Assembly: GCA_963791635.1 (NCBI GenBank)
Contig: CAWBTC010000005.1
Span: 1,054,001-1,118,000, forward strand
Source of the DNA: VFMC01 sp963791635
GTDB lineage: Bacteria > Actinomycetota > Acidimicrobiia > Acidimicrobiales > Ilumatobacteraceae
Reading direction: 5' to 3'
Length of the DNA: 64,000 nt
Each line of letters begins with the position of its first letter. Positions within the stretch are counted from its first letter, which is position 1. Position numbers and translations under genes: made by a program. This document shows positions 48,706 to 62,513 of this stretch, piece by piece. The notes under the pieces were generated by a model. That model was not told where the DNA came from. It saw only the letters and a list, made by a program, of their open reading frames with translations, and made no database searches.

Positions 48706-49086
48706 TCACCCCGGCGGCGGCGCACCGAGGAGCGATCGTAGCCCTGCGACGGTGTCAGCACCGAGAAACCGCAGTGACCGTGTCAGGGCGACGTCCTCCG
48801 AGCGGCGCCGAGTGACCTCGACCACCGCGGCCGCCTCGACCTCCGTGCGGCTCTGCGTCGCGCCGGCCGAGCGGAAGAACCGACGCCGGACCGCTCCGGT
48901 GACGACGATCGGCGTGTGGACGTCCCAGGTGTCCGGCACCTCGCCGTCCCACGCAACGGGCACGCCGACGAGGCGGCCATCCGCATCGGGGCAGGACACG
49001 TCGAGATTCCAGCGGACAGCGCCACTCGGGAGCTCGGTGCACCGTGGTCTCGAACTCAGACGACCGGACAGGATGACGATGTTCAT
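48706..49086 (-). CDS. Small OB-fold protein resembling single-stranded DNA-binding protein
   Basis: A 126-residue protein from ATG 49086, with GGAGG at good spacing. 'MNIVILSGRLSSRPRCTELP', 'VRWNLDVSCPDADGRLVGVP' and 'DTWDVHTPIVVTGAVRRRFF' fit the beta-strand pattern of an SSB OB fold, but the acidic Gly/Pro tail of replication SSB is missing and 'SRTEVEAAAVVEVTRR' ends the domain. Short SSB-like proteins of this type accompany the main SSB in many actinobacteria. It probably binds nucleic acid; no catalytic motif is seen. It lies upstream of fba on the same strand. Confidence 0.8.
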   Translation of the reverse strand: MNIVILSGRLSSRPRCTELPSGAVRWNLDVSCPDADGRLVGVPVAWDGEVPDTWDVHTPIVVTGAVRRRFFRSAGATQSRTEVEAAAVVEVTRRRSEDVALTRSLRFLGADTVAGLRSLLGAPPPG

Positions 49087-49224
49087 GACGACCTCCGTCT
49101 GCCGGGCATGCCGGCGCGCTGCTGCCGTCACCGGTGGTGGCGCAGCATTCGTGTTGCATCGGGGGACGCATCTCGCACCCTACGACGAGGGTGTCACATG
49201 GCGACCGGGGCAGCCGCGGCCCGG

Positions 49225-49274
49225 CCAGATCACACCGCCAGATCACACCGCCAGATCGCACCGCCAGATCAACG
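49225..49274. repeat. 13-nt CCAGATCACACCG repeat at the TPR gene stop
   Basis: Units of CCAGATCACACCG start at 49225 and 49238, with variants at 49251 (G for A) and 49264 (partial). The last partial unit contains the TGA stop of the TPR protein gene (49269-49271). The rest of the 182-nt gap ahead of the OB-fold gene shows no gene; the promoter for that gene should lie there. Confidence 0.8.
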
Positions 49275-50894
49275 ACCGAGGGATGCCAGTCGCTGCATCA
49301 CGTCGGCGAACTCTGCGTCGACCTGGGCCACCATCGCGAAGAAGCGACGAGCCTCGACGATCTCGCCGGAACGGTCGAGCAGGTCTCCGAGCACGTACCA
49401 CTGGCGGAGGTGATGATCGCGGACCTTCTTGGGCACCTCTCGGGCCTTGGCCATCATCGACAGCGCGCCACGCAGATCTCCCTGGTCGGCGAGCGCACCG
49501 GCGGCGACGATCCTGCCCTCCGCCATCAGCGCCGGAGCAGGGGACTCACCCTTCAGTTCATCCCAGAGCTCGGTCACGATGTCGTATCGCTTCATGGCTC
49601 GATAGCAGTCGGCCAAGACCGGATGATGTCGCACCGAACGGTCGATCTGCCTGGCGAGCTCCAGCTCGGCAGCGGCCTTGCGCCACTGACCGGTGGAGTA
49701 GAACGCAAGTCCGGCGATCTCGTGCGCCATGGCGATGTTGGGCAGGTCGCGGAAGACAGGCTGCACCATCCGTCGCGCATCGTCGAACCGCCCGCGATCG
49801 AGCGCCTCGGCGGCCGACTGCAGGCGTTCGCGATAACGACCCGATCGCTGATTGCCGGCTTCGCGCTCCACCTCGGCGACGACCTCCGGATCGAGCTCTC
49901 CTTGGGCGCGCCTGCGCTTCCGTGGAGCCTCATCGCTCAGGGCACGCTCGGTGGCTGCAACCGCGGCCTCACGAATGGGTCCCTCATCGATCCACTCCTC
50001 GCGAGTGTGCTCGGGGGGCTCGACAACGGCCTTGGGAACCTTCGGTCCACGAGTGGAACGCACCTGTGCGGCTCGTTGCTCGGCCGCCGTGAGCTCACGG
50101 CGCGGGCCCGGCGTCCACGTCGCGTCGCGGCCCGACCGCACGGGTCGCCCTGGTCTGCCACCCTGGCCGGGACGCGGCGCTCCACGACCGGCGAAACCGG
50201 GACGTCCACCAGATGGCCGCCCGCTTCCCCCACCACGATCCGGACGCGCTGGACGATCCGGACGATCTCCGCCACTCGGACGATCGGCGCGAGGTCCTCG
50301 ATCCGGACGATCTCCGCCACTCGGACGATCGGCGCGAGGTCCTCGATCCGGACGATCCGGACGATCCGGACGATCCGGACGATCGAAGCGGTCCCCTCGC
50401 GGCGCTGAGCCCCGCACGGGGCGACTTGCACCATCGGCACGTGGGCCCCGGTCCGCACGAACGGGGCGATCGCCGCCGGCACCTCGGTCGAAACGATCTC
50501 CTCTGGCTCCTCTGGCTCCGCTGGCTGGGCCGCGAGCCCCCGTCGGTGCACCAGCGCCGCCCGACCGCGATGGACGTCCAGGGCGCGAGGCGCGGTCACC
50601 GTCGTCCCCACGCGGCCCACGCGGCCCACGCACCCCGCGTGCCGCCGGTTCACCCCGAGCGCCATCGCTCCGTCCGCCGCCCGCGCTTCGATCGGACCGG
50701 TCGGGACGGTCACCACGCGGTTCGCCACGATCCGGACGCGTGCCATTTCGGGCAACCGAAGATGGTCTCGCCGCGACGGGCCGGCCCGACCCACCGCCAG
50801 AACGCCCGGCACCCGACGTCGAGCCACTGCCACCAGGACGAGCCTGACCTGGACCTGGACGTGGACGTGGACGACGTTCGGGCGAGGGCGGCAT
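49269..50894 (-). CDS. RG-rich low-complexity protein with C-terminal TPR domain
   Basis: A 541-residue protein from ATG 50894 ('MPPSPERRPRPR'). Residues ~1-285 are low complexity, dominated by Arg, Gly, Asp and Pro, with RGG-like and RPD repeats; the DNA holds a 45-nt tandem duplication (50264-50353) and a 9-nt CGGACGATC array (50346-50383). Residues ~325-530 form helical TPR-like repeats ('ERLQSAAEALDRGRFDDARR', 'AHEIAGLAFYSTGQWRKAAA', 'VLGDLLDRSGEIVEARRFFA'). RG-rich disordered regions commonly bind RNA and promote phase separation, and the gene directly follows the rRNA operon on the same strand. A role in RNA or ribosome biology is inference; no family function is known. Confidence 0.82.
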   Translation of the reverse strand: MPPSPERRPRPRPGPGQARPGGSGSTSGAGRSGGGSGRPVAARPSSVARNGTRPDRGEPRGDRPDRSDRSAGGGRSDGARGEPAARGVRGPRGPRGDDGDRASRPGRPSRSGGAGAPTGARGPASGARGARGDRFDRGAGGDRPVRADRGPRADGASRPVRGSAPRGDRFDRPDRPDRPDRPDRGPRADRPSGGDRPDRGPRADRPSGGDRPDRPARPDRGGGSGRPSGGRPGFAGRGAPRPGQGGRPGRPVRSGRDATWTPGPRRELTAAEQRAAQVRSTRGPKVPKAVVEPPEHTREEWIDEGPIREAAVAATERALSDEAPRKRRRAQGELDPEVVAEVEREAGNQRSGRYRERLQSAAEALDRGRFDDARRMVQPVFRDLPNIAMAHEIAGLAFYSTGQWRKAAAELELARQIDRSVRHHPVLADCYRAMKRYDIVTELWDELKGESPAPALMAEGRIVAAGALADQGDLRGALSMMAKAREVPKKVRDHHLRQWYVLGDLLDRSGEIVEARRFFAMVAQVDAEFADVMQRLASLGR

Positions 50895-51006
50895 AGGGCG
50901 TCCGAGCCTAACCGCCACCGGCCGGAAGCGTCGTCGAAACGCGCCCAACGGATCGTCGACCGCGACGGACAGACACCGCGAGGCGCGAGCACCGCCCCGA
51001 AAACGA

Positions 51007-51039
51007 CGAACACCCCACGGCCATGCCGCGGGGTGTTCG
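51007..51039 (-). terminator. rRNA operon terminator
   Basis: A perfect 10-bp stem CGAACACCCC/GGGGTGTTCG lies about 10 nt past the 5S 3' end, followed on the minus strand by TCGTTTTC. Position and T-run fit an intrinsic terminator for the rRNA operon. Confidence 0.8.
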
Positions 51040-51048
51040 AGCGATGAA

Positions 51049-51165
<117 letters not shown>

Positions 51166-51208
51166 TCTGTTGTCAAGGAGTCGCCGCGAGGGCGCCTTCC
51201 GAGTACTC

Positions 51209-51222
51209 CAGAGCAAGCACGA
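51209..51222 (-). other. 23S pre-rRNA processing stem, 3' strand
   Basis: CAGAGCAAGCACGA (plus strand) is the exact complement of 54439-54452 in the 16S-23S spacer. The two 14-nt stretches flank 23S and would pair to make the RNase III-type processing stalk. Confidence 0.8.
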
Positions 51223-51236
51223 ACATAGTTTTCAAC

Positions 51237-56271
<5,035 letters not shown>

Positions 56272-56584
56272 AACATGTCCACTCTGAGCCGAAGCTCATC
56301 GTTTCTCGTTCGTTTTAGAGCCTGTGATGTCACATGAGGGAAAAACTCACGTCCACGACATCACGTTCCGGCGATTGCCTCCCATGGGATGGGAGGACTT
56401 GTGAATTGACAGACAGCTCCATCCGACGACCTTGCGATCGACGCACGTGCTGCCCGCACTGGCGTTCTATCTTCTCTTCTGTTTTCAAGGAGCCGAAGCT
56501 CGTGGCACGCAGCAGCCCGAGGGCTTGCAGTTGGTGCCTGGCCTCGGCGTTTCGGCGCTTTTCAGCTCCCCGAGGCGAGTAGCT
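56272..56584 (-). other. rRNA operon leader
   Basis: About 310 nt between the promoter and 16S, without a gene. It contains CCTTGAAAACAGAAGAGAAG, a likely boxA-type antitermination element, and GCACTGGCGTTCT at 56456-56468 (plus strand), which pairs with 54667-54681 to form the 16S processing stem. The small open frames across it match no protein. Confidence 0.75.
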
Positions 56585-56613
56585 ACGCTATCGGTGACAG
56601 CACGGAGCGTCAA
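56585..56613 (-). promoter_or_regulatory. Probable rRNA operon promoter
   Basis: On the minus strand TTGACG (56613-56608) and TAGCGT (56590-56585) are separated by exactly 17 nt. TTGACG matches the -35 consensus in five of six positions. The -35 element overlaps the TGA stop codon of tyrS, so the promoter begins inside that gene. Further upstream promoters within tyrS cannot be excluded. Confidence 0.7.
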
Positions 56614-57884
56614 CCTCGGTCCGAAGAAATTCCGACGACGAAGTCCCGCTTGCCTTTTCGCAGCAGCAGGAACCCTCCGTTGAGCAGGTCCGACGTGTGC
56701 AACACGCCATCGGCGGCAAGCACCCGATTTCCTGCCCGAATGGCACCCTGCGTGAGAAGACGTCCCACTTCGCTCGTCGACTTCGCCACCCCTGCCTGGA
56801 TCAGCACGTCATGGACCCGCTGACCCTCCACGTCACCGTGGAGCGGAACACATGGCGCCTCGGCCGCGACGACGGCCAAGGTGTCGGCGGATGCCGTGGT
56901 CGGATCACCCCCGAACAGCACGGCAGCGGCCAAAGCGGCGTGTTCCGCGGCGGCGGCTCCGTGCACGAGGGTGGTCATCTCGTCGGCCAGGGCGCGCTGG
57001 GCCACGCGGCGCTCCGGCGCAGAGGCGTGCTCGGAGACCAGCGCGTCCAGCTCCTCGAGGGGGCGCAGCGACAACATCTTCAGGTAGACCGCCACCGTGT
57101 GGTCATCGCTCTGCATCCAGAACTGGCGGAACTGGTACGGAGAGGTTCTGGCTGGATCGAGCCAGACCGCGTGCCCGCTCGACTTGCCGAACTTCGCACC
57201 GTCGCTCCTGGTCATCAACGGATGGGTGATCGCGAATGCCTGCTTGGCCAGCCGGCGCCGGATCAACTCCACTCCGGCGACGATGTTGCCCCACTGATCG
57301 CTCGCCCCCGCCTGGAGCTCCACCCCGTGGTGTTCGTACAGGTGACGGAAGTCGTCGGCCTGCAGCAACTGGTAGCTGAACTCCGTGAAGGAGATGCCGT
57401 GTTCGCTCTCGAGTCGCGACTTCACGGAGTCCTTGGCCATCATCTGGTTCACCGTGAAGTGCTTGCCCACGTCACGGAGGAACTCCAGGATCGTCACCGG
57501 CAGCGTCCAGTCGGCGTTGTTGACCAAGGTCGCCTGGAATGGCCCCGGTTCGAAGTCGAGCAGCTTGGTGAGCTGGGCCTTGATGCATTCCACGTTGTGG
57601 CGCAACGTGTCCATGTCGAGCAGGTTGCGCTCTTCGCTCCTACCTCCAGGGTCACCCACCATGCCCGTCGCACCTCCGGCCAGAGGAAACGGCCGATGCC
57701 CGGCGAGTTGGAAGCGTCGCATGAACAACTGCCCGACGAGGTGACCGACGTGCAGCGAGTCCGCCGTCGGATCGAAGCCGATGTACAGCCCGATCGGACC
57801 ATGGTCGAGCCGAGCGCGGAGCGCGCCGAGATCGGTGGCGTCGTGGACGAGGCCACGTGCCGTGAGGTCATCGAGCAGATCCAT
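56610..57884 (-). CDS. tyrS: Tyrosyl-tRNA synthetase
   Basis: A 424-residue class I synthetase that charges tRNA-Tyr. 'YIGFDPTADSLHVGHLVG' holds the HIGH motif (His45-Val-Gly-His48), 'YQLLQADDFRHLYEHHGVEL' and 'GASDQWGNIVAG' bind tyrosine, and KFGKS ('GAKFGKSSGHAVWL') is the KMSKS equivalent typical of TyrS1. The C-terminal ~65 residues are an S4 RNA-binding domain ('VAKSTSEVGRLLTQGAIRAG'). ATG 57884 gives the same length as the mycobacterial enzyme. Its stop lies within the rRNA promoter. Neighbour of mpg, as in Rv1688-Rv1689, with a DUF2332 gene inserted. Confidence 0.97.
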   Translation of the reverse strand: MDLLDDLTARGLVHDATDLGALRARLDHGPIGLYIGFDPTADSLHVGHLVGQLFMRRFQLAGHRPFPLAGGATGMVGDPGGRSEERNLLDMDTLRHNVECIKAQLTKLLDFEPGPFQATLVNNADWTLPVTILEFLRDVGKHFTVNQMMAKDSVKSRLESEHGISFTEFSYQLLQADDFRHLYEHHGVELQAGASDQWGNIVAGVELIRRRLAKQAFAITHPLMTRSDGAKFGKSSGHAVWLDPARTSPYQFRQFWMQSDDHTVAVYLKMLSLRPLEELDALVSEHASAPERRVAQRALADEMTTLVHGAAAAEHAALAAAVLFGGDPTTASADTLAVVAAEAPCVPLHGDVEGQRVHDVLIQAGVAKSTSEVGRLLTQGAIRAGNRVLAADGVLHTSDLLNGGFLLLRKGKRDFVVGISSDRG

Positions 57885-58024
57885 AGGGCTTCCATGTTGC
57901 CAGCTGATGAGACGATCGGCGCTTCCTCCGATTCCCAGCGTGCCGTCCCGGATTCCCAGCGGCCGTCCCCGCCGTCGTGCTCCGGCCGGCTCGGCGACCA
58001 CGCGAGACGGGCTAGCGTCAGAGC

Positions 58025-59092
58025 GTGGTCGCCACGACGTACACACTGATCGAATCGATCGAGCGCCAGGCCGAATCGTGCGCCCACATCGGCTCGCCCC
58101 TCTACGCTGCGCTGCTCACCGGCTTGGCCGGCGACTATCTGAGTGGTGGCCTCACGGCCGAGCTGCTCGAGGGCGTGAGCGAGGAGCCGGTACACGACGC
58201 CGTCCCGCTTCGCTATCTGGCAACCGCACACCGTTTGGCGCTCGCTGGGCAGGCACCCGAGTTGGCGGCCTGCTACCCCTCGTGCGGTGGCGATTGGAAC
58301 GGTGCCGACGTCACGGACGTGTTCCTCTCTGCTGTCGCGACCCATCGGGGCGAGTTCGTTCGCGGCGTGCTGCAACACGTGCAGACCAACGAGGTCGGGC
58401 GGGCCGCCGCTCTCGCCGCGGGGTTCTCCTGCGTCGTCGATCGCAGCGGTCTCCCACTTCGAACCTTCGAGCTCGGAGGTTCGGCCGGACTCCTCTCCCA
58501 CTGGGATCGTTTCGGATACAGCACCGGGGAGAGCAGCGCTGGCGACCACGCGTCTCGCCTCCAGTTCGGAGCCGAGTGGTTCGACCGACCGGCACCTCAT
58601 CTCCACGCGGGCATCGAGGTCGTGGAGCGGGCCTCGGTCGATGTCTCGCCGATCGACATCACCATCGATGATGGTCGGCTGTCGATGCTGTCGTTCGTGT
58701 GGCCGGACCAGCTGGACCGGTTCGCCCGGCTCGACCTGGCCATCGACATCGCCCGCGCGTCTCCCCTCGAGGTCGAATCCGCCGATGCCGGCGAGTGGGT
58801 GACGGCACGGCTCGCAGACGAGCTACCGGACGGCGTCGCAACTGTCGTGTTCCACTCCATCGTCTGGCAGTACCTCCCGGCGAGCACCAAGGCCGCCGTG
58901 CGGGCAGCGCTGGCCGAGGCCGGCAGCCGAACGACGCCGACCGCGCCGCTGCACTGGCTCCGCATGGAGCCGGCGACGAAGGAGCACGCCGATCTCCGCC
59001 TGACGACGTGGAACGCCGGCGACGCAACGGGACGCGAGGATGTGCTCGCCCACGTGGGCTACCACGGCGCCGGCGTCCGTTGGCTGAACTGA
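58025..59092 (+). CDS. DUF2332 family protein
   Basis: A 355-residue soluble protein starting at GTG 58025. It matches the DUF2332 family with 'ESIERQAESCAHIGSPLYAALL', read in pieces, 'YLATAHRLALAGQAPELAAC', 'TNEVGRAAALAAGF', 'ELGGSAGLLSHWDRFGY' and 'VVFHSIVWQYLP'. The 'LELGGSAGL' and 'VVFHS' blocks resemble an S-adenosylmethionine-dependent methyltransferase fold, as noted for this family, but the substrate is unknown. It is divergent from tyrS, sharing a 140-nt intergenic region, and converges with mpg. No membrane segment is seen. Confidence 0.87.
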   Translation: MVATTYTLIESIERQAESCAHIGSPLYAALLTGLAGDYLSGGLTAELLEGVSEEPVHDAVPLRYLATAHRLALAGQAPELAACYPSCGGDWNGADVTDVFLSAVATHRGEFVRGVLQHVQTNEVGRAAALAAGFSCVVDRSGLPLRTFELGGSAGLLSHWDRFGYSTGESSAGDHASRLQFGAEWFDRPAPHLHAGIEVVERASVDVSPIDITIDDGRLSMLSFVWPDQLDRFARLDLAIDIARASPLEVESADAGEWVTARLADELPDGVATVVFHSIVWQYLPASTKAAVRAALAEAGSRTTPTAPLHWLRMEPATKEHADLRLTTWNAGDATGREDVLAHVGYHGAGVRWLN

Positions 59093-59183
59093 CCCGAGCG
59101 TCTCACCTCGCCCGATCCAGGACGAACCGCACCCCGCCACACGGCTCGGGCGGCAGCGGGTGCCACGCGTGACGTGCACCGTG

Positions 59184-59717
59184 TCAACGCGTCGGCGGCC
59201 AGGGGGCGAGCCACCGGCGGGGCCAGTCGACCGCTTTCGTGATCCCGATCCGAGGCGTCACGACATGTGACGGCACCGCAGCACCGTCATCGAGCACCAC
59301 CAGCTCGTCGCCGTCGTGCGAGCGGTCGATCGCCAAGGCCTTGGTGAGCTTGCCAGGACCGTTCGTACGGCGCTGCTCGACACCGTCGATCACCGCGGCG
59401 CGCACCAGCACGGCCTGACCGACGCCATCGGGTCCGGTCACCACGTTCGCGCAGTGGTGCATCCCGTACACGAAGTAGACGTACAACCGTCCGGGCGGCC
59501 CGAACATCGTCGCGTTCCGCGCCGTGACGCCCCGAAACGAGTGACTCGCAGGATCATCCTGCGTGTACGCCTCCACCTCGACGATACGGGCATCGATCGC
59601 GTCGGCACCGATCCCGACACGCATCACCTTGTGCAACAGCTCGGGTGCCACCGACGTGGCGTCGCGGGCGAAGAACGACGCAGGGAGTCGACGTGGGCGC
59701 GGACTGCGGGCGATCAC
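59184..59717 (-). CDS. mpg: 3-methyladenine DNA glycosylase (AAG/MPG type)
   Basis: A 177-residue base-excision repair enzyme that removes alkylated purines. 'ARIVEVEAYTQDDPASHSFRG' contains the active-site Glu and the DNA-intercalating neighbourhood, 'RNATMFGPPGRLYVYFVYGMH' and 'CANVVTGPDGVGQAVLVRA' are family signatures, and 'NGPGKLTKAL' lies near the C-terminus. Length is slightly short but the domain is complete. ATG 59717 overlaps the argH stop (ATGA), so it is the last gene of the arg operon transcript, a link that is likely structural rather than metabolic. Confidence 0.93.
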   Translation of the reverse strand: MIARSPRPRRLPASFFARDATSVAPELLHKVMRVGIGADAIDARIVEVEAYTQDDPASHSFRGVTARNATMFGPPGRLYVYFVYGMHHCANVVTGPDGVGQAVLVRAAVIDGVEQRRTNGPGKLTKALAIDRSHDGDELVVLDDGAAVPSHVVTPRIGITKAVDWPRRWLAPWPPTR

Positions 59718-61141
59718 GCGTCGAGCGCCTCACCGAGCCGTTCGAGCTCGGCACGGAAGCGCATCATCTGGTCGGCCACCGGCGCAGGCCCGGCGCCACC
59801 CGGTGTGATCCGCCGCTGCACCGACACGCCCGGCGCCACGAGCGCCGCCGCATCCGCACCGAGTTGCGGGTGATCGTCGACGAGCGAGCGGAGCGACCCG
59901 TCACCCTGCAACGCCTCACGCACGAGCGCGCCGACGATCGCGTGAGCGTCGCGGAACGGCGTGCCGCGCTGAACCAACCACTCGGCGAGATCGGTCGCCG
60001 AGCTCGTCTCGACGTCAGCAGCAGACTGCATCCGCTCGGGGACGAAGGTGATCGTGGCGAGCATGCCCGTCATGGCTCCGAGCGCGAGGCGAACCTGGTC
60101 GATCGCGTCGAACAGCGGTTCCTTGTCCTCCTGGTAGTCGCGGTTGTAGCTCAGCGGCAGACCCTTCATCGTGGCGAGGAATCCGGCGAGGTTGCCGATC
60201 ACGCGGCCGGCCTTGCCGCGGGCGAGCTCGGCGATGTCGGGGTTCTTCTTCTGCGGCAGCATCGACGAACCGGTTGCGTAGGCGTCGTCGAGCCTGGCGA
60301 AACCGAACTCCTCGGTGGTCCACAACACGATCTCCTCGCCGATGCGCGACAGGTCGATCGCGATCAGCGTGAGCACGAACAACGCCTCGGCCACGTGGTC
60401 GCGCGAGCCGACCGCGTCGAGGGAGTTCTCGAATCGTCGTGCGAAGCCCAGATCGATCGCGTTGCCATCGGGGTCGAGCGGCAACGACGAGCCCGCCAAC
60501 GCTCCCGCGCCCAGGGGCGATACGTCGATCCGCTCGAGCGCGTCGAGGATGCGGTCGATCCCGCGCCCGAGCGCCCAGCCGTGGGCCATCAGGTGATGCG
60601 CGAGCAACACCGGCTGCGCCCGTTGAAGGTGGGTGTAGCCGGGGAGATAGACGCCTTCGTGCTCCTCGGCGCGCCGCAACAGCACCCGCTGGAGCTCGAG
60701 CACTCGTCGCGCGACCACGAGCAACTCGCGCTTGCACCACAGTCGTACATCGGTGGCGCTCTGGTCGTTGCGGCTCCGGCCGGTGTGGAGCTTGGCGCCG
60801 GCAGCGCCGGCCAGTTCGGTGACCCGGCGTTCCACGGCAGTGTGGATGTCCTCGTCGGATGGGAGGAAGACGAACAACCCGCTCTCCATCTCGTTGGCCA
60901 CCACGTCGAGGGCGAGCAGCACCTGATCGCGCTCGATGTCGCTGATGATCCCGACCCGGGCGAGGCCACGCACATGTGCTCGCGATCCCTCGATGTCATC
61001 CGGCCACAGTCGTCGATCGAACGACAGGCTCTCCGTGTACGCCATCAGCTCAGCAGCGGGGCCGCCTTCGAAGCGACCGTGCCAGAGCGTCTGACCACTT
61101 CCGCCGGCGGCACCCGCGAACTGCGGATCCACACCGCTCAC
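59714..61141 (-). CDS. argH: Argininosuccinate lyase
   Basis: A 475-residue enzyme that cleaves argininosuccinate to arginine and fumarate. 'LHTGRSRNDQSATDVRLW' and the family signature 'GSSMLPQKKNPDIAELARG' carry the active-site loop, with 'GYTHLQRAQPVLLAHHLM' another conserved block. GTG 61141 is chosen because it overlaps the argR TGA (GTGA); an ATG upstream would run through argR. The normal partner argG is not between argR and argH here, unlike M. tuberculosis (argG Rv1658), so it must be elsewhere or is absent from the cluster. Confidence 0.96.
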   Translation of the reverse strand: MSGVDPQFAGAAGGSGQTLWHGRFEGGPAAELMAYTESLSFDRRLWPDDIEGSRAHVRGLARVGIISDIERDQVLLALDVVANEMESGLFVFLPSDEDIHTAVERRVTELAGAAGAKLHTGRSRNDQSATDVRLWCKRELLVVARRVLELQRVLLRRAEEHEGVYLPGYTHLQRAQPVLLAHHLMAHGWALGRGIDRILDALERIDVSPLGAGALAGSSLPLDPDGNAIDLGFARRFENSLDAVGSRDHVAEALFVLTLIAIDLSRIGEEIVLWTTEEFGFARLDDAYATGSSMLPQKKNPDIAELARGKAGRVIGNLAGFLATMKGLPLSYNRDYQEDKEPLFDAIDQVRLALGAMTGMLATITFVPERMQSAADVETSSATDLAEWLVQRGTPFRDAHAIVGALVREALQGDGSLRSLVDDHPQLGADAAALVAPGVSVQRRITPGGAGPAPVADQMMRFRAELERLGEALDA

Positions 61142-61605
61142 GACAGACCTGCGAGGTCTCGCAAGGTCACCGCGAGGGCAGGACCACCGATGCCCTCGTC
61201 GGCGACGCACAACAGCGTGTCGTCACCGGCGACGGTGCCGATGATCGCCGGCAGGTTCGAGCGATCGAGCGCCGATGCCACGACATGAGCGCAGCCCGGC
61301 GGCGTGCGGAGCACCACGAGGTGCCCGGCCGAGCGGACCTCCGCAACCCACTCCCCCATCACCCGCCGCAGGTGATCCTGCGGTGCCATCCGTGCGGGCT
61401 CGAACTCGGGGATCGCATACACGGTGTCGCCACCGGGGACACGCACTTTCACTGCACCGAGGTCGTCGAGGTCTCGTGACACGGTGGCCTGTGTCGCCGC
61501 GATCCCCTCCGTCGCGAGGAGGTCGAGCAGTTGTGGCTGGCTCGTGATCGGGTTCATCGCGATGAGCTTCGCGATCGCCTGTTGGCGTTGCACCTTGGTG
61601 GTCAT
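61138..61605 (-). CDS. argR: Arginine repressor ArgR
   Basis: A 155-residue regulator. The N-terminal winged helix ('QAIAKLIAMNPITSQPQLLD', 'TQATVSRDLDDLGAVKVRV') binds ARG boxes, and the C-terminal domain ('AIIGTVAGDDTLLCVADEG', with the GTxxGDDT arginine-binding loop) forms the hexamer and senses arginine. ATG 61605 overlaps the argF stop by 4 nt. Located between argF and argH, it would control this operon; the operon promoter and its ARG boxes lie right of the window or before argB. Confidence 0.95.
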   Translation of the reverse strand: MTTKVQRQQAIAKLIAMNPITSQPQLLDLLATEGIAATQATVSRDLDDLGAVKVRVPGGDTVYAIPEFEPARMAPQDHLRRVMGEWVAEVRSAGHLVVLRTPPGCAHVVASALDRSNLPAIIGTVAGDDTLLCVADEGIGGPALAVTLRDLAGLS

Positions 61606-62513
61606 GGACGCACTCCCTTCAAGAACGCCATCGCACCCCGAGCGGTGTGCATCCGATTGTGGCCCTGACGCCACACGAGCGAACGGTCGCCCTCGATCAC
61701 CTCGTCGGTGACCTCGAGGCCGCGGTACGCAGGCAGGCAGTGCATGAAGAACGCCTCGCCGTCGGCGTCACCGGCGCCGGCGAGAAGGCTGGCGTTCACC
61801 TGGTATCGACCGAAGACCTCCCTGCGCTCGGCCTTTTCGACCTCCTGACCCATCGAGGTCCAGGTATCGGTGTGGACCACCGCTGCGCCGCGAACTGCCG
61901 TCGTCGGATCGGCGAACTGCTCGATCGTGCCCGGACCGAGCTCGGCGATCCGTGCGAGTTCGTCGTCGGATGCGTCATAGCCGGCCGGGCAGCCGAGTCG
62001 GACGTGCATCCCCGACATCACCGAGACCTCGGCGAGCGAACGCGACACGTTGTTGTGGTCGCCGACGTAGGCGACCGTTCGACGGGCGAGCGCGCCGAGC
62101 GACTGGCGCATGGTGAGCACGTCGGCCAGACCCTGCAACGGATGGCTGTGATCGCTGAGCATGTTCACCACGGGTATCGAAGCCGCCGCCGCGAGGCGGA
62201 CGACCACACCGTGGGAGAACACGCGAGCAGCGAGCATGGCGTGGTATCCCGCCATGATCCGGGCGATGTCCTCCACCGATTCGCGGACGTCGAACCCGAC
62301 CTCTTCACCTCTGGTGTACACGGGATGCCCGCCGAGCTGCACCACGGCCATCTCCATGCTCTGACGGGTCCTGTTCGAGGGCTTTTCGAACATCAGCGCC
62401 ACGCCGCCGCCGTCGAGCGGGCGACCGAGCGATGCGATGGGAGCCTCTGCGAGCGCCAGCACCTGGTCGAGGTCGTCGATCGAGAGGTCGGTGATGTCGA
62501 GGAAGTGCCTCAT
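61602..62513 (-). CDS. argF: Ornithine carbamoyltransferase
   Basis: A 303-residue enzyme that makes citrulline from ornithine and carbamoyl phosphate. The carbamoyl-phosphate loop reads 'FEKPSNRTRQSMEMA', a SNRTR variant of the usual STRTR. 'DHSHPLQGLADVLTM' and 'FFMHCLPAYRGLEVTDEVIE' (HCLP, ornithine-specific) identify it as OTC rather than aspartate carbamoyltransferase. ATG 62513 overlaps the argD stop (ATGA) and its own stop overlaps argR. Length is typical. Confidence 0.95.
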   Translation of the reverse strand: MRHFLDITDLSIDDLDQVLALAEAPIASLGRPLDGGGVALMFEKPSNRTRQSMEMAVVQLGGHPVYTRGEEVGFDVRESVEDIARIMAGYHAMLAARVFSHGVVVRLAAAASIPVVNMLSDHSHPLQGLADVLTMRQSLGALARRTVAYVGDHNNVSRSLAEVSVMSGMHVRLGCPAGYDASDDELARIAELGPGTIEQFADPTTAVRGAAVVHTDTWTSMGQEVEKAERREVFGRYQVNASLLAGAGDADGEAFFMHCLPAYRGLEVTDEVIEGDRSLVWRQGHNRMHTARGAMAFLKGVRP

